This document shows, one piece after another, positions 11,172 through 22,959 of a DNA stretch of 64,000 bases. The stretch is from positions 164,186,304 to 164,250,303 of the forward strand of contig NC_057807.1 in assembly GCF_018294505.1 (NCBI RefSeq), read 5' to 3'. The notes below the pieces were generated by a model. The model worked only from the letters and a program-made list of their open reading frames with translations, did no database searches and was not told the DNA's origin. This DNA comes from Triticum aestivum. Lineage: Eukaryota > Streptophyta > Magnoliopsida > Poales > Poaceae. A program made the position numbers and the translations under genes. Position 1 is the first letter of the stretch, and every line of letters starts with the position of its first letter.

Positions 11172-13641
11172 CGGACAATTTTAAATGTTCGTCAACACTG
11201 TTCATCGCATCAATTCGTTGTGCTCAGTGAGTTTCTATCCAATTCCTTTTACACGTGCACTAAGCCATGTAGTACCTATCTCCTAGACATCATGATTCCA
11301 CCAACTTCTTGTGTTGGACGCGGTCACATAAACGGACGTCATCCGATGGTATTCACATGTTTTCTTCCGTTTATGTTCGTCGAATGACTTCATGTCCCAT
11401 AGATGAATTTTTTCCCAAGTTCTTAGTTACCTCGTGGTAGAGTTAGATTACTTGTTTGGTAATCATGTTTAGTGTTGATTTAATTATAGTCGTTTGGCCT
11501 AAATCCGATAGTGTTTTCAGTTTGATAACTTTTCTTGTCAGTTTCAAAAATGTATGTCTCGTTATGCCCAGGAGTCATCTTGAGTTATATTTTAATTTTT
11601 GGAGTATCTTGTATTTTACTCAATTAAGTTGAATGTACGTTTTATTTATTACTAGCAAAAATGTCCGTGCGTTGGAACGGGAGAGAAAATAAACGTGAAT
11701 TTAGCAAGGATTGTATGTGTAAACATAACTTCCAGTGTGTTACAATGAGAGAAGTTAAAATTGTCTCAAATTTGGTAAGGACAATAAGTGCAAGCAACAC
11801 ATCACATGTCATCCGTTGTAACTGAAGAAAAAATTAGCACGGTTTTAGTAAGAATTGTATATGCAAAAACAATGAGGAAAAAAATGACACAATTAAAATC
11901 CATGCCCGCTGCTGCTAAAAATCCATGCAGTCCCACACTGTAGGGGTTAATTAAACCTCAAATTGTTGTGTCCTCCTTTAGTTAGGTCCTTCTATGCGAT
12001 TAGTGTGATTCACATTTCTTTTAATTTTTTCATGTGATCAGTGCCCAATCAATCGGGTGCAGCTTCCTTCTTTAGGAATGCATGGCAGCCCCTCAATCCC
12101 GGGAATCATACTATAAAAAGAAGCCACAATCAAGAATGGAGGGGGAAAAGTGTGTAACTTTTCATAAAAAATGTTGAATTTACGTGCTTGATTTTCTGTT
12201 AAAAATCAAATTAATAAGGCAATGTCTTCTCTACTACCTAAAAAAAAAGCAACGTTCCGTTTCCCCTCTTACATTCGTCCGACATCAGATTTTCGCTCGT
12301 CGCTCGTCGCTCCTCAATCGTCTGCACATGGGCCAAAGGCCAAAGCCCAGCCCGAGCGAGCCAGCCTACGCACAAGCACACGCACTCCTTCTTCCTCACG
12401 GCCTCAAAACGGGTGATGCTAGGGTTTCGCCCAGCCCCAGCCTCGGCCGCCGCTCGACCTCGGCGACCGCCGCTCCTTGGCTCCCCGGCCGCCGCTAGAC
12501 CTCCACGGCCGTGCCTTGACCTCCTTGGCTCCTCTGCCGCCACTCGACCTCCTTAGCTCCTCGGCCGCCGCTCGACCTCCACGGTCGTGCTTCGCCAACA
12601 CTTGCTTCCCTGTATCCCGCCCTTCATTGATATGGACTCATGCTCCTCAGCCCTCATGGTGTTGTGCTACGCGCGTGCTCTGCAGCCCCTCCTCCACGGT
12701 CTCGTACAGGAAGGACCAGGGCGAGTCGTGGTTACTAACGTGTGTGGGTGCGGATGTGGGTAAGATTTTCATTGATTTCTTCTCAGTTGGAAACTGTCCA
12801 GCCAGTATTGATTTCACGTTTCAATTTTCTTGTTGTTTTCACTGAATGAATTATAGGAACACACCTATCATATGCCCTAGCGGTGTAGGCCTGAACACAT
12901 GTCATATGTTGGAGTAGATGCAAGTATATGAATGATGAATGGGTGCTGCCTTAAATCATCAGCACATTAGTGGTGCCCGATCAAAGTCAAACGCTCGCCC
13001 TGGACAGCCTGTTCGCCAAAGTTGTTACGCCGAGCTGTAGCTGCTGGGCGCCCATCTAGGCGCTCTGCTAGGTGTGGCGTCACTCCTGTTCCCGGCAACA
13101 GGTACTTCTCTACCCGTCAATTACAAATCCATCCATCCAACTTCAATTTTGATATATTTGATGTATAATGCATAATGAATCTTACTTATGTTGAAAAACT
13201 TAGACATATAAGAATGTCTGCAAGCAAACCATGTACCACACATTTTAGAAGGTTTATTTTTCTACATTTCTATTTTTTTCAACATATGTACTAGCTATGT
13301 ATCAATAAGTATTTCTACATTTTTTATTTGATACCAAATTTTAAGGAACGTTAATCTGATGTATTTTTACAGTAATCAGCATGTTGACTTGACGCTTGCC
13401 TGTTCGCAACATACCTTGGTATTGTCGAAGAGTTGAATGATTGTAAAGCGGATATACCATTAATGACAATGGTGTGGATGGATTACCACGCGTGTATACG
13501 CCTCTTTCTTCCCTTGCTCATGCCAACTGAACGTGCTTCAAAAGTCCTCAGCCATGACAATTTCGTATTTTTGACCTATTGACAATGGCATGTCGTGCAA
13601 ACTATCCTCCTAATTAGGAGCCAATCAGCCACGCAGATTTA
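11172..13641. other. Repetitive AT-rich sequence with a GC-rich island; no supported gene
   Basis: Probably the continuation of element E plus unclassified insertions. At 11653 ACTAGCAAAAATGTCCGTGC resembles a motif recurrent in grass intergenic DNA, possibly a transposon terminus whose partner I could not find. A GC-rich gene-like island lies at 12421-12845. The remainder (12846-13641) is AT-rich with no frame I would defend. Confidence 0.4.
12421..12845 (+). other. GC-rich gene-like fragment with imperfect GCCGCCGCTCGACCTC repeats
   Basis: After an AGGGTTTCGCC stretch typical of grass 5' leaders, the motif GCCGCC(G/A)CT(C/A)GACCTC recurs about four times between 12446 and 12580. A plus-strand frame from 12477 to 12845 is open, but its composition (Pro, Ser, Arg, Leu) follows the repeat. 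GTGGGTAAG at about 12756 could be a splice donor. It could be a captured host fragment, an untranslated leader or a low-complexity stretch. I do not recognise a product. Confidence 0.3.
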
Positions 13642-13963
13642 GAGGGTGCTTGGATCCAAGGGACTTATTTTAGTCTGACTAAAAATAGTCTCTTTAAGAG
13701 GCTAAAGTTCCAAGCACTCCTAACTAAAAAGAGGCTAAAACTAGTCTTGAGACTAAAAATTTTTAGTCAGGGGTACCCCTACTAAAATATGGATTAGTCC
13801 TCTCTCTCCTCATTTAACTCCTCTCCTTTAACACATACGAGTTCTGGATTGGAGGATTTGAAGAATAATAAATGCCCATTAACTTGATTTTAGTCTCTTG
13901 AGGCTAGCAAGTTTTAATCCCACTATTTTTAGTCATGGGACTAAAACGTATCCAAGCACCCTC
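13642..13963. mobile_element. Tourist-like MITE, 322 bp
   Basis: Terminal inverted repeats GAGGGTGCTTGGATCC (13642 on) and the complement of GTATCCAAGCACCCTC (ending 13963) are flanked by TTA on both sides (13639-13641 and 13964-13966). A TTA duplication and this length fit the Tourist (PIF/Harbinger) group. Internal TTTAGTC/GACTAAA motifs add imperfect foldback potential. It has no coding content. Confidence 0.8.
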
Positions 13964-13966
13964 TTA

Positions 13967-15544
13967 ATTTCCCACAACCCGCTTTTAATTAGCCACGCAA
14001 ATTTATCCCACAATCCAGGTTTTAATGACGCTCAGCCATGCAGATTTAATTTCCCACAAACTGCTTTTAATCAGCCATGCGGATTTACTACAAAACCGCT
14101 TTTAGTGGAGCCATGCAGATATCACAATCCCGCGTGTGCAGCAATCAGTATTAATTTTCAGGAGTCAATTATTCCCTTTGTTTCCCACCGGGACCAACAC
14201 ATCTCTATCTTTCGTGATTTTGGAGGCCGCCTATTGATACTCGGAATAGTAAATCATAAACATATAAAGCTGGTGATTTTTTTATAAAGGGGTGTGGTGG
14301 TACAATTTAATTCGTACATGAATCCTCTCCCAGCAAAAGAATAAGCTGGTCCGTAGGAATTGTGAGATTGTGAGTTCGAGTCTTATACGAAGGAGGAACA
14401 ACATTGGCCTGAAACATTTTTCCGATGAATGTTAGGCCCAGCAGCTGGAAATGGGAAAAAACCGTAAAAGTGTATTAGGACTTGGAAAGAAAGCGTATTG
14501 TGACGATGAACCCAAGGATTCAATCCGTGCTTTATTATTATTAGGAAAAGAAGTATAGTTTTGTATGGTTTCTTGTACATAACTTCATGTATCATGTATC
14601 ATGTAGTAGTATGATATTTGTATGCATATGACATGCCTAGGAGTCCTCCTAATTATTCCATAAATTCTAGAAGTTAGATGTGATTGAATGGATTTATTAT
14701 AAGTATTTCTTTTATTTATTTATTATATTTGTACGTTGTCTCATGTGATATTTTTGCGTAGGATTATTGTTGAATGTTCGTCATGCTTATAATTCTGTAG
14801 GATTATTCTAGGCTTTGCTTTGTTCATTGAATCATGAATTACTTTATGTATTAATTATCTTTTTTTTCTTAGCATGGATATATCTTAGATATGGTTCACA
14901 TATTCATTTCCATCCATGTCACGTGTTATTTTATTGGTTTGAAATCATTGTCATGTGTATGATGGATGTTATATATTGTTTACGTGTCGTTGCATAGATC
15001 CTTTATGCTAGAAGTCAAATAAAATGCTTTCCTGTTTGCGAATAAATCCATTGTGGTTCTTTGTCGCATAGCATATTTTTTCCTAGTTGTTCCTTTGTTC
15101 TGTAGATGATTGTTATGCAAGATTACGTGGTTGGTTTATTTAGGTTATGTTTACATTTCTATCACTAGTTTATTCTTGTGGCACAGAACTTAGCTTATTA
15201 CATCCTGGCAATTATCATTTTTGTTTATTTATATTGGTTTATTACCATGCCATGTTAACAATTGCTTCAAGTAGAATGATTGTTTTGATTGTCTACTACC
15301 ATGTGCTATAGCACTGCGAGTATGTACTATTGTGTGATTGCATATATGGTTGGCCTTCATTAAGATGATTGACATGATAGTAGTTTGTTGATCTCATACT
15401 TTCTTTGATTAAATAACTCCTTGCTTGATCAACACTATGCCATGTTGTTATGATTGTATGCCTAGATTGCATAGTGTGTCAGTGTATCAACTCATGTTAT
15501 AGATCATTCCAGGTTGTTATGTTATGTCTTTACAAGTGTAAGTT
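13967..15544. other. AT-rich repetitive sequence without a supported gene
   Basis: No convincing frame on either strand. Short ORFs at 13898-14287, 14383-14595 and 14815-14997 have no recognisable domain. The composition resembles the LTR-like DNA of element E to the left, and the stretch ends abruptly at the terminus of the Tat-clade element (15545). It may be the rest of the element E 3' LTR. Confidence 0.4.
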
Positions 15545-15799
15545 TGTCGTGGTGGGCGCACGTCAGATGCCAAGGGATGGATAAAGGGAGGAGGAGGCTC
15601 GAGGGCACGGGTGGGCTCCAGAGGCAAGGTCGGCATGAGTGAGCGAGGGACGCAAGACATACCCAGGTTTGGGGCTCTCCGGAGAGATAATATCCATAGT
15701 CCTGCCTAGTGTGGTTTATATGGTACGGTACAGAGTCGCTCCTAGAGCTGTTTGGAGGAAGAAGGAAGACAGGCCAAGGCTCAGGTTGTTCCCTCTCCT

Positions 15800-15833
<34 letters not shown>

Positions 15834-16492
15834 CTACTGATGATCTTATCGCCCCGTGCATGGAGGCCTCCTAGGGGTTTTATTGGTCAACCCCCCAGGG
15901 TTACAATGGTAAAGATACAAGGCTGCGGGGCCGGGATGTCAGCGTCCGGTAAGCCAGTGCTGGGGCCTGCCGGGTGCCAGGGCTCGTGGGGTTCTTCGGG
16001 CGCGGGCCCCGTGCGCCGCGAGGCACTTTTCTCCGTCTTGTCGATTGTCACGGAGCGGCCGGTTCGACTCGGCTACAATGGCGCACCGCCTGGTCGTCGT
16101 CGGCCTGCGTCAGCAGTGATGATGGGCGCACTATAGCCATGCCAGCCTCGGTCAGCGGAGTGGATGGGCCGCTGTTGCCATGCCTCTGCTGGTCAGAGGA
16201 GTTGGTGGGGCACTGTGGCCACGCTCAACCCCTCTGCGGGGACTTTTCCCATTGCACGCCTTGGATGCGACGGGAGCTTACCCGTGGCGGGGTTGAGGGT
16301 GGCGCCACGTGAGAGCTGGCTTGCTGGGGAAGTCTTGGCTCTGTCGGGTCGAAGGACTTGGCCTAGTTTAGGGACTTGGCAGGGTTGACGAACCCAGCCA
16401 AGTGCGCGCCGGATTGAGGGGCGATGCTGGCCCTGATATTTTTTGAAAAGGACCCGGGTTCCATTGCTTGCCCAGGGTTCATCCCCCCGACA
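15545..16492 (-). repeat. 3' LTR of Tat-clade element C (948 bp)
   Basis: The plus strand begins TGTCGTGGTGGG and ends CCCCCCGACA, giving matching TGTCG...CGACA termini. On the minus strand the LTR starts TGTCGGGGGGATGAACCC, a start seen in many grass Gypsy LTRs of this kind. The single LTR in view prevents a pairwise check and the target duplication cannot be tested. ORFs drawn across it are chance frames in GC-rich sequence. Confidence 0.65.
15801..15832. repeat. (GT)16 microsatellite inside the LTR of element C
   Basis: An uninterrupted run of 16 GT dinucleotides within the LTR, likely variable between copies. Confidence 0.95.
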
Positions 16493-16991
16493 GTAGTCAT
16501 CGAAGTTGTGAAGGCTCGCCGGCTTCAAGCAGGGGGGGCCTTCGTAGTTTCCCCTCTGATAAGGTGGTTGTCGATGAAGCCTGTCACCGCCGGGTCCGGC
16601 AACACCTGTGTGCCGGCTTCTGGAAGCCTGATCGCAGCATCCCGGCACGGGCAGGAAACCGAGGAGTCTGCCAAATCTTGGGCATGATCTCTCGGGTTCG
16701 GCGCGGGCGCCACGTGGCGCTCGGGAGCTGAAGGGGCCTGACAGGCCACGCGCATGACGGGACAAGGCGACGATCTGTGGCCCGGCACTTCGTGTCCTCA
16801 GTCCATGCACGTGGATTTATTGCGGCGTCCGCGGGTCGGTTGCCATTCTCGAGACAGTTACTGTGTGTGGTCCATCTTCTTCCTTCTCTCTTGTTGTTGC
16901 AACTATCGTGCACCGCGCCATTCTTTCTTCTTGGGCGAGACTTTGCCGCCAATCTTTCTCCTCGGCTTCTTTCTTGTGCCCAGCATCGTAG

Positions 16992-18580
16992 ATGGTGCTG
17001 CCGTCGGGCTCGTGGATGGGTTCCACCGTCAGCCAGGTGGACATACAGTACATGCGCAACACGCGGCGGCTGCCGCCGGAGACGACGGTGGCCATGCACT
17101 TGCCGGGGGGCGAGCAGGAGCCGTGCCTAGAGGAGACCAAGCACGTGGCTTTCTTCACGCACTTCAAACACGGGTTTGGCCTCCCCGCGAGTGACTTCTT
17201 CGGCGCGTTCCTAGAGTTCTTCGAGCTCTAGCTGCACCATCTGGGCGCGAACGCCATCTTGCAGCTCTATGGGTTCGTCACCCGGTGCGAGGGGTACCTG
17301 GGCGTCGAGCCCACCATCGACCTCTTGGTGCGCCTCTTCTTTCTGAAGCAGCAGGGGCCAGGGCCCGGAGCCATGTCCACCTGCAGGGCTGCCGTCATCA
17401 TGACGCGGTCGCGTGGGGTGCCCCAAGATGCTGTTGGAGGATTCTGCCAAGAAGTGGCAGAACTCCTTTTTCTACGTCAGCAACCTTGGCGCGGATCACA
17501 TCAACATGCCGCCCTTCGTCGATGTGACGCCGCAGAGGAGGACCATCTGTTCCTACTTCCCCAAGAATCCATTGCAGGATGTGCTCAACCTATGCGCCTG
17601 GGTCGCGGAGATGAAGGCGCGGGAGGGGCTCACCAGCACCGACCTCATTGCCGCCTTCATCATGCGCCGGGTGCTGTTGCTGCAGCGCCGCACCCACATC
17701 ATCAGCGACATGAACGGTCTTCAAGACCCCAACAGGATGTCGCCCCGGCGCCTCCTGGTGGAGCAGATTGCCAGTCAGGTCAATGACATCTCGAAGGCCG
17801 GGCTGAAGGAGGAGTGGTGGTTCGGGAAGCCCCCCTATAGCCACGGGAACCCGACACCGACGGTGAGTCCTTGGTCCTTGTTCTTTGCTTCTGCTCATCT
17901 TCTTATCCGTCCCGAAGCGACAAAGGAGGTACTGCTGAACACCATCCGGCATCCATATGATCGAGTGATGACGCACGTGGTGCAAGTCGGCTCGGAGGAT
18001 GCGGCGGTGCTGCTCGAGGAGTCGGAGGCGGCCGACGCCGACGCTGGCACGATGTCCCAGGCAGGTAAGTTTCCGCGTCTTGATTTCTTGTGATGCCTGC
18101 CGAAAGGTGCATGGTGATGCTGACAAAACTGGCGACGCAGTGGCGCCGAGGGGAGAGGGCGGCGACGCGGCCGGGTTGTCTAGTCGGCCGGATGTGAAGG
18201 GGGACGTGGCGCTTCGGAAGCAGGCCGTGAAGCATGCGGCAGACCAGGCGGCTGGCGCCAAGCCGACCACCAAGAAGCAGTGCCGCTTCATGCCAGGGGC
18301 GCCGGCGAGACCGACTGTTCCATGGTGGTGTGGATCATAAAATCAGCTTCCTTTTTCCTTATTCACTTATTTCATCGTGCTTTAGGTCGCTGATGGCGCT
18401 GGCGCTGGCGACGATGGAGGTCGCGTCCGCGGGCAGCGCCGTGTTTCGGAGGACCCGATCGAGCACCATCGACCGGGATGAGGAGATTGTCAATCCGAAC
18501 CTTGGCCTGGACCCGGCCGACACTGAGGCCCTGGCCTGGAAGGACCAAAATAGGGCCGAGGTGGCGATGGCGGCGGGGCC
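16992..18580 (+). pseudogene. Antisense ORF of the Tat-clade element, first half (putative gypsy-type transposon domain)
   Basis: Plus strand, opposite to gag-pol. The reading starts around 16992 (MVLPSGSWMGSTVSQ), reaches a stop after FLEFFEL at 17231, resumes as HHLGANAILQLYGFVTRCEG, and shifts frame near 17420 into a 226-codon frame (17413-18093) with SFFYVSNLGADHINMPPF, NLCAWVAEMKAREGLTSTDL and MNGLQDPNRMSPRRLL. This matches the plant family annotated as putative gypsy type transposon (Pfam PF04195). GTAAGT at 18065 and an acceptor ending GACGCAG near 18140, and a second candidate intron ending GCTTTAG near 18386, suggest a spliced gene. Its function is unknown. It is broken by a stop, a frameshift and the LTR inserted at 18581. 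Confidence 0.65.
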
Positions 18581-20151
18581 TGCTACGTCTTGAGCTTGTG
18601 TTGGTTTTCCTTGAAGAGGAAAGGGTGATGCAGCACAGTAGCGTAAGTATTTCCCTCAGTTTTTGAGAACCAATGTATCAATCCAGTAGGAGGCTCCTTA
18701 GAAGTCCCATGCACCTACACAAACAAACAAGAACCTCGCAACCAACGCAATAAAGGGGTTGTCAATCCCTTCACGGCCACTTGCGAAGTGAGATCTGATA
18801 GAGATAATATGATAAGATAAATATTTTTGGTATTTTTATGATATAGATTGGAAAAGTAAAGATGCAAATAAAAGTAGATGGAAAGCTTATATGATAAAAG
18901 ATAGACCCGGGGGCCATAGGTTTCACTAGTGGCTTCTCTCAAGATAGCATAAGTATTACGGTGGGTGAACAAATTACTGTCGAGCAATTGATAGAAAAGC
19001 GAATAATTATGAGATTATCTAGGCATGATTATGTATATAGGCATCACGTCCGTGACAAGTAGACCGACTCCTGCCTGCATCTACTTCTATTACTCCACAC
19101 ATCGACCGCTATCCAGCATGCATCTAGAGTATTATCTTCATAAAGAACAGAGTAACGCATTCAGAAAGATGACATGATGTAGAGGGATAAACTCATGCAA
19201 TATGATATAAACCCCATCTTTTTATCCTTGATGGCGACAATACAATATGTGCCTTGCTGCCCCTGCTGTCACTGGAAAGGACACCGCAAGAATGAACCCA
19301 AAGCTAAGCACTTCTCACATTGCAAGAAAGATCAATCTAGTAGGCCAAACCAAAATGATAATTCGAAGAGACTTACAAAGATAACTTAATCACACATAAA
19401 AGAATTCAAAGGAGATTCAAATATTTCTCATAGATAAACTTGATCATGAACCCACAATCATTGGATCTCGACAAACACACCGCAAAAAGAGTTACATCGA
19501 ATAGATCTCGAAGAAGATCGAGGAGAACTTTGTATTTAGATTCAAAGAGAGAGAAGAAGCCATCTAGCTAATAACTATGGACCCGAAGGTCTGTGGTAAA
19601 CTACTCACAACTCATCGGAAGGGCCTTGGAGATGATGTAGAGGCCCTCCATGGTCGATTCCCCCTCCGGCGGAGCACCGACGAAGGCTCCAAGATGGGAT
19701 CTCGCGGATACAGAAGGTTACAGCGGTGGAAATAGTTTTTTGTGGTGCCCCTCGATGGTTTCAGGGTACATGGGTATATATAGGAGGAAGAAGTAGGTCT
19801 GTGGACGCTCAAGGGGCCCACGAGGGTGGGGGCGCCCACCTGTAGGGGGCGCACCGGGCACCCTCGTGGCCGCCTCCTCTGCTACTTGACGTCCACTCCA
19901 AGTCCCCTGGATCACGTTTGTTCCAAAAAGATCGCTCCCGAAGGTTTCATTCCGTTTGGACTCCGTTTGATATTCCTTTTCTTTGAAACACTGAAATAGG
20001 CAAAAAAAACAGCAATTCGGGCTGGGACTTCGGTTAGTAGGTTAGTCCCAAAAATGATATAAAAGTGTAAAGTAAAGCCCATAAACATCCAAAACGGGTA
20101 ATATAATAGCATGGAACAATCAAAATTTATAGATACGTTGGAGACGTATCA
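18581..20151 (-). repeat. Lone Athila-clade LTR (1571 bp), minus strand
   Basis: On the minus strand it starts TGATACGTCTCCAACGTATC (from 20151) and ends CAAGCTCAAGACGTAGCA (at 18581). It aligns over its whole length with the LTR at 60076-61646, and both measure exactly 1571 bp. A TATATATA box lies at 19775-19782. It separates two halves of the element C antisense ORF. The flanking pentamers differ (GGGCC at 18576-18580, GTGTC at 20152-20156), so there is no target duplication. No internal domain adjoins either end. The LTR type resembles Sabrina, but the family name is from memory. Confidence 0.85.
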
Positions 20152-22455
20152 GTGTCAGCCCAGGCTTGGGCCAGGACCGTCGCGACAAGGGAGCAAACCG
20201 ACGGAAGGCCGGCGGGGCCGGAGGCGCCGGTGGGCATGGAGCCGGTGACGACGGTTCTCGTGCCGCCGTCGGAGGGGGAGCGCAGCCGGGATGGTCGGGC
20301 GGAGATGGCGGTGGACGACCGGGAGGTCGTGGTGATCGAGGACGGCACCCCGCCGCGTACTGACGTGGCCGAGCGGGCAGAGGTGGAGGGAGGAGGTGGC
20401 AGAGCCGCCTTGGAGGAGGAGCCGCAGGCGACAGCGGACAGGGTGCCTTGGGCGCCGATAGATGAGGCGCCACAGGATGTGGCACCACCGGCGATGCTGG
20501 CCGTTGTGTCGGAGGAGATGCCGGTTCTGGAGGGGGTGGCGAGCGGTGACTATGCCCTAGTGATCCAGCCAGGGAGCCGTCAGGCCGCCGGGTCGCAACC
20601 GGCTCGGGTTGGCCTAGTGAGGTCGTCTTTGGGCCCTTGACGCAGGAGGAGGCGGCGATGGCCGCCGTGAGCCAGCGTCTCCGCGAGCGCGCGGAGCGGG
20701 TTCAGGCCTTCACTCAGGCTGAAGTGGAGCGGGGACGCATGCTGGAGCACGCCGTGATGGTAATCCTTTTCCCTTCATCTTCTGTCTTCTTGCGGCTAGT
20801 TAGTGGGGGGCGCTAGCGCACCCACTAGGTGTAGCCCCCGAGATTCAGGCCAACAACATAGTAGTTGGGTCGAATCTTAAATGCTCTATCTTGTGCTGAT
20901 TTTCGTTCTTCGCAACAACTAGATGCCTACCGGGACGGCGTCTTGAACCGTCTCCCGGATAAGCATCGGCATCTCAAGGTGCAGCTCGCTGCCAAGGAGG
21001 AGGAGTTCCGTATTGCCGAAGGTAAGACTCTCGTGTGATCTTAGTGGGGGGAGCTAGCGCGCCCACTGGGTGTAGGCCCCGAGATTCGAGTCAACAATGT
21101 AGTAGTTGGGTCAAATCTTAATGTAGTCTTGATTTTGTTCTGATTCTGAGCTTGTTGTGCAGCCATTGTGGCCGCAGCGCCAGCTTGACAAACCTGGCTG
21201 ATCCAAGCCGGCCACCAGCGCGACATGGCTGTCACCTATGCTGGTCAGCTTCGGGTAGAGGCGGGGGAGCTGAGGGCGGAGGCGGCGGTAGCCCAGCGGG
21301 AGCTTGACAAAGCCGGACGGCTGTAGGAGTAGCTGGCTGGCAACAAGAGCCGGCTGCAGGACGAGGTGGAGCGCCTTAGGATGGAGACGGCCAAGGCAAT
21401 GGTGGGTAAGCAAGCCCTTGCTGAAGCCGGCCAGCAGCACGACCGACTCGCTGATGACAAGGGCCAGCTACAGGCCGAGGTGGACCATCTGAAGACGGCC
21501 GTGGTCACGGGGGCAGAGGCCCACCAGGCGGAGCTCCTCCGTCTAAACGGGGAGCATGAGAAGGCGTCTGCCACCAAGGACGCCGAACTGAAGGCAGTCG
21601 TTGCTAAGGTCGCCGAGCTAGAGAAGGCACTCCAGGATCGCGACCGTGCCGGCAACATGGAGCGGCACAGTTTGTTGCTTGAAGCGTAGCACCTGGACGA
21701 GACCTTTGCCAGTAAGTGCTTCCTTTGATTCTAATGGGTTGCAAAGTCGATTTCCTTTTATGTCGCTGACTTGCTCTTCTTTTTGATAGGGCACTTCCCG
21801 GAGACATAGGGTGGCAGAGGAGGCCGTTCGCTTTCAGCGTCGCCGCAGGGTGTCGTGGAGGCCGGGACTGACCCGTGTGTTGCCTGGACCTTCTCAAAGA
21901 TTATGACCGCGTAAGGCTCGCCTGCAAGTCTTGGGGGAGCAGAGGGCGCGGGTCACTGAGGCTGGTGCGGGGAAGACGGTGGCCCTCTGGCCTGGCATCA
22001 TTGCGCCGAACAACTTCTCACGGTTGGTGTGGTGGTTGGAGACTGGACCGGTGCGGCTCCACGCGTGGCGTGTCTTCGCCGCCCGTGCCGGTGTCGAGAC
22101 GGCACTCAGGTTCATCAAGTCTTGGCACCCAGACCTGGCACTGGATCGGTTGATGGGCCAGCGAGCCGGTGCGGAGCACCAGCTGCAGGCGGAGGCCGGC
22201 TAGATCGCCGCCCGGGCTAGCTATATCGCCGGGTTCTCGATGCACGATGAGTTCCAGCCGGAGCGGACAGGTGATGGCAGGGTCATTCCTCCTGACGACT
22301 TTGGCCTGCAGCTGGACGACCCGGAGGGCAGCTTTGAGGAGTCAGGTCCTTATGAGGATGAGGATGCCGGGTTAGAAGACATCGGCAACTCGGTGGACCC
22401 GGAGGCCATCGAGGAGGAGCCGGCAGCTGCGCGACCCGGCGCTGGGGCTGCCTGA
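20152..22455 (+). pseudogene. Antisense ORF of the Tat-clade element, second half (coiled coil and acidic tail)
   Basis: Continues the plus-strand ORF after the lone LTR. It has a Gly/Pro/Glu-rich linker (20152-20640), then candidate exons with RLRERAERVQAFTQAEVERG (ending near 20760) and DKHRHLKVQLAAKEEEFRIA (about 20960-21020). A long Glu/Ala/Lys-rich coiled coil (21245-21690, with VAKVAELEKALQDRDRAGN) follows, then a segment with GVETALRFIKSWHPDL. The acidic C-terminal frame 22240-22455 holds DPEAIEEEPAAARPGAGAA before a stop. Intron-like GTAATC...CAACAACTAG (20761-20922) and GTAAGA donors suggest splicing. Several in-frame stops remain, so this copy is probably dead. Confidence 0.55.
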
Positions 22456-22739
22456 AGCTGAAGCCACCCTGTTTTATCTTTTCAACATTTTTTGTTAAGT
22501 AGCAGGTCCAACCACCCACTAGGGTGTTTAGGTGAAATGTAATGAACTCTGCCCTTGGGCCTGTTTTATCCATGATGTAAATATTTCATGAGTGTTTGCA
22601 CTTTTGCTTTCTGTTTTTCGAGCTGTTTTCTTGCTTGCTTCCCCGTCAGGCCTCCCGCCCCCCCTCCGGCGCGAGTCGAACAGCCGTGTTCCGGTCTATC
22701 ACAAGGAGTTCGGTCCTAGGAAGGAGCGCATGGTACTTA

Positions 22740-22956
22740 GGCCCAGTTCTTTTGCCAGAATCTGGGGATTCTCCCAGAATCTAACCCCTACCCAGTTTCT
22801 CCCAAAATCTTTGAGCCCCATTTGTTTTACAATCCTATCTAGTTAGGGTCTAATTATATAGGATTGTAAAACAAAGTGGACTCAAAGATTCTGGGAGAAG
22901 CTGGGTAGGAGTCGGATTCTGGGAGAATCCCTAGATTCTGGCAAAAGAACTGAGCC
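22740..22956. mobile_element. Tourist-like MITE, 217 bp, near-perfect foldback
   Basis: GGCCCAGTTCTTTTGCCAGA (22740 on) pairs with the complement of TCTGGCAAAAGAACTGAGCC (ending 22956), with one mismatch in this stretch. The arms stay complementary almost to the centre, including GATTCTCCCAGAATC and TTTTACAATCCTAT. TTA flanks both sides (22737-22739 and 22957-22959), fitting a Tourist/PIF-Harbinger MITE. It lies in the spacer between the antisense ORF and pol of element C. Confidence 0.85.
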
Positions 22957-22959
22957 TTA

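Noticed and set aside
14340..14400. Possible tRNA-derived SINE with a B-box-like GAGTTCGAGTCTT
   Set aside because: No convincing A box at the right distance, no tail and no target duplication found.
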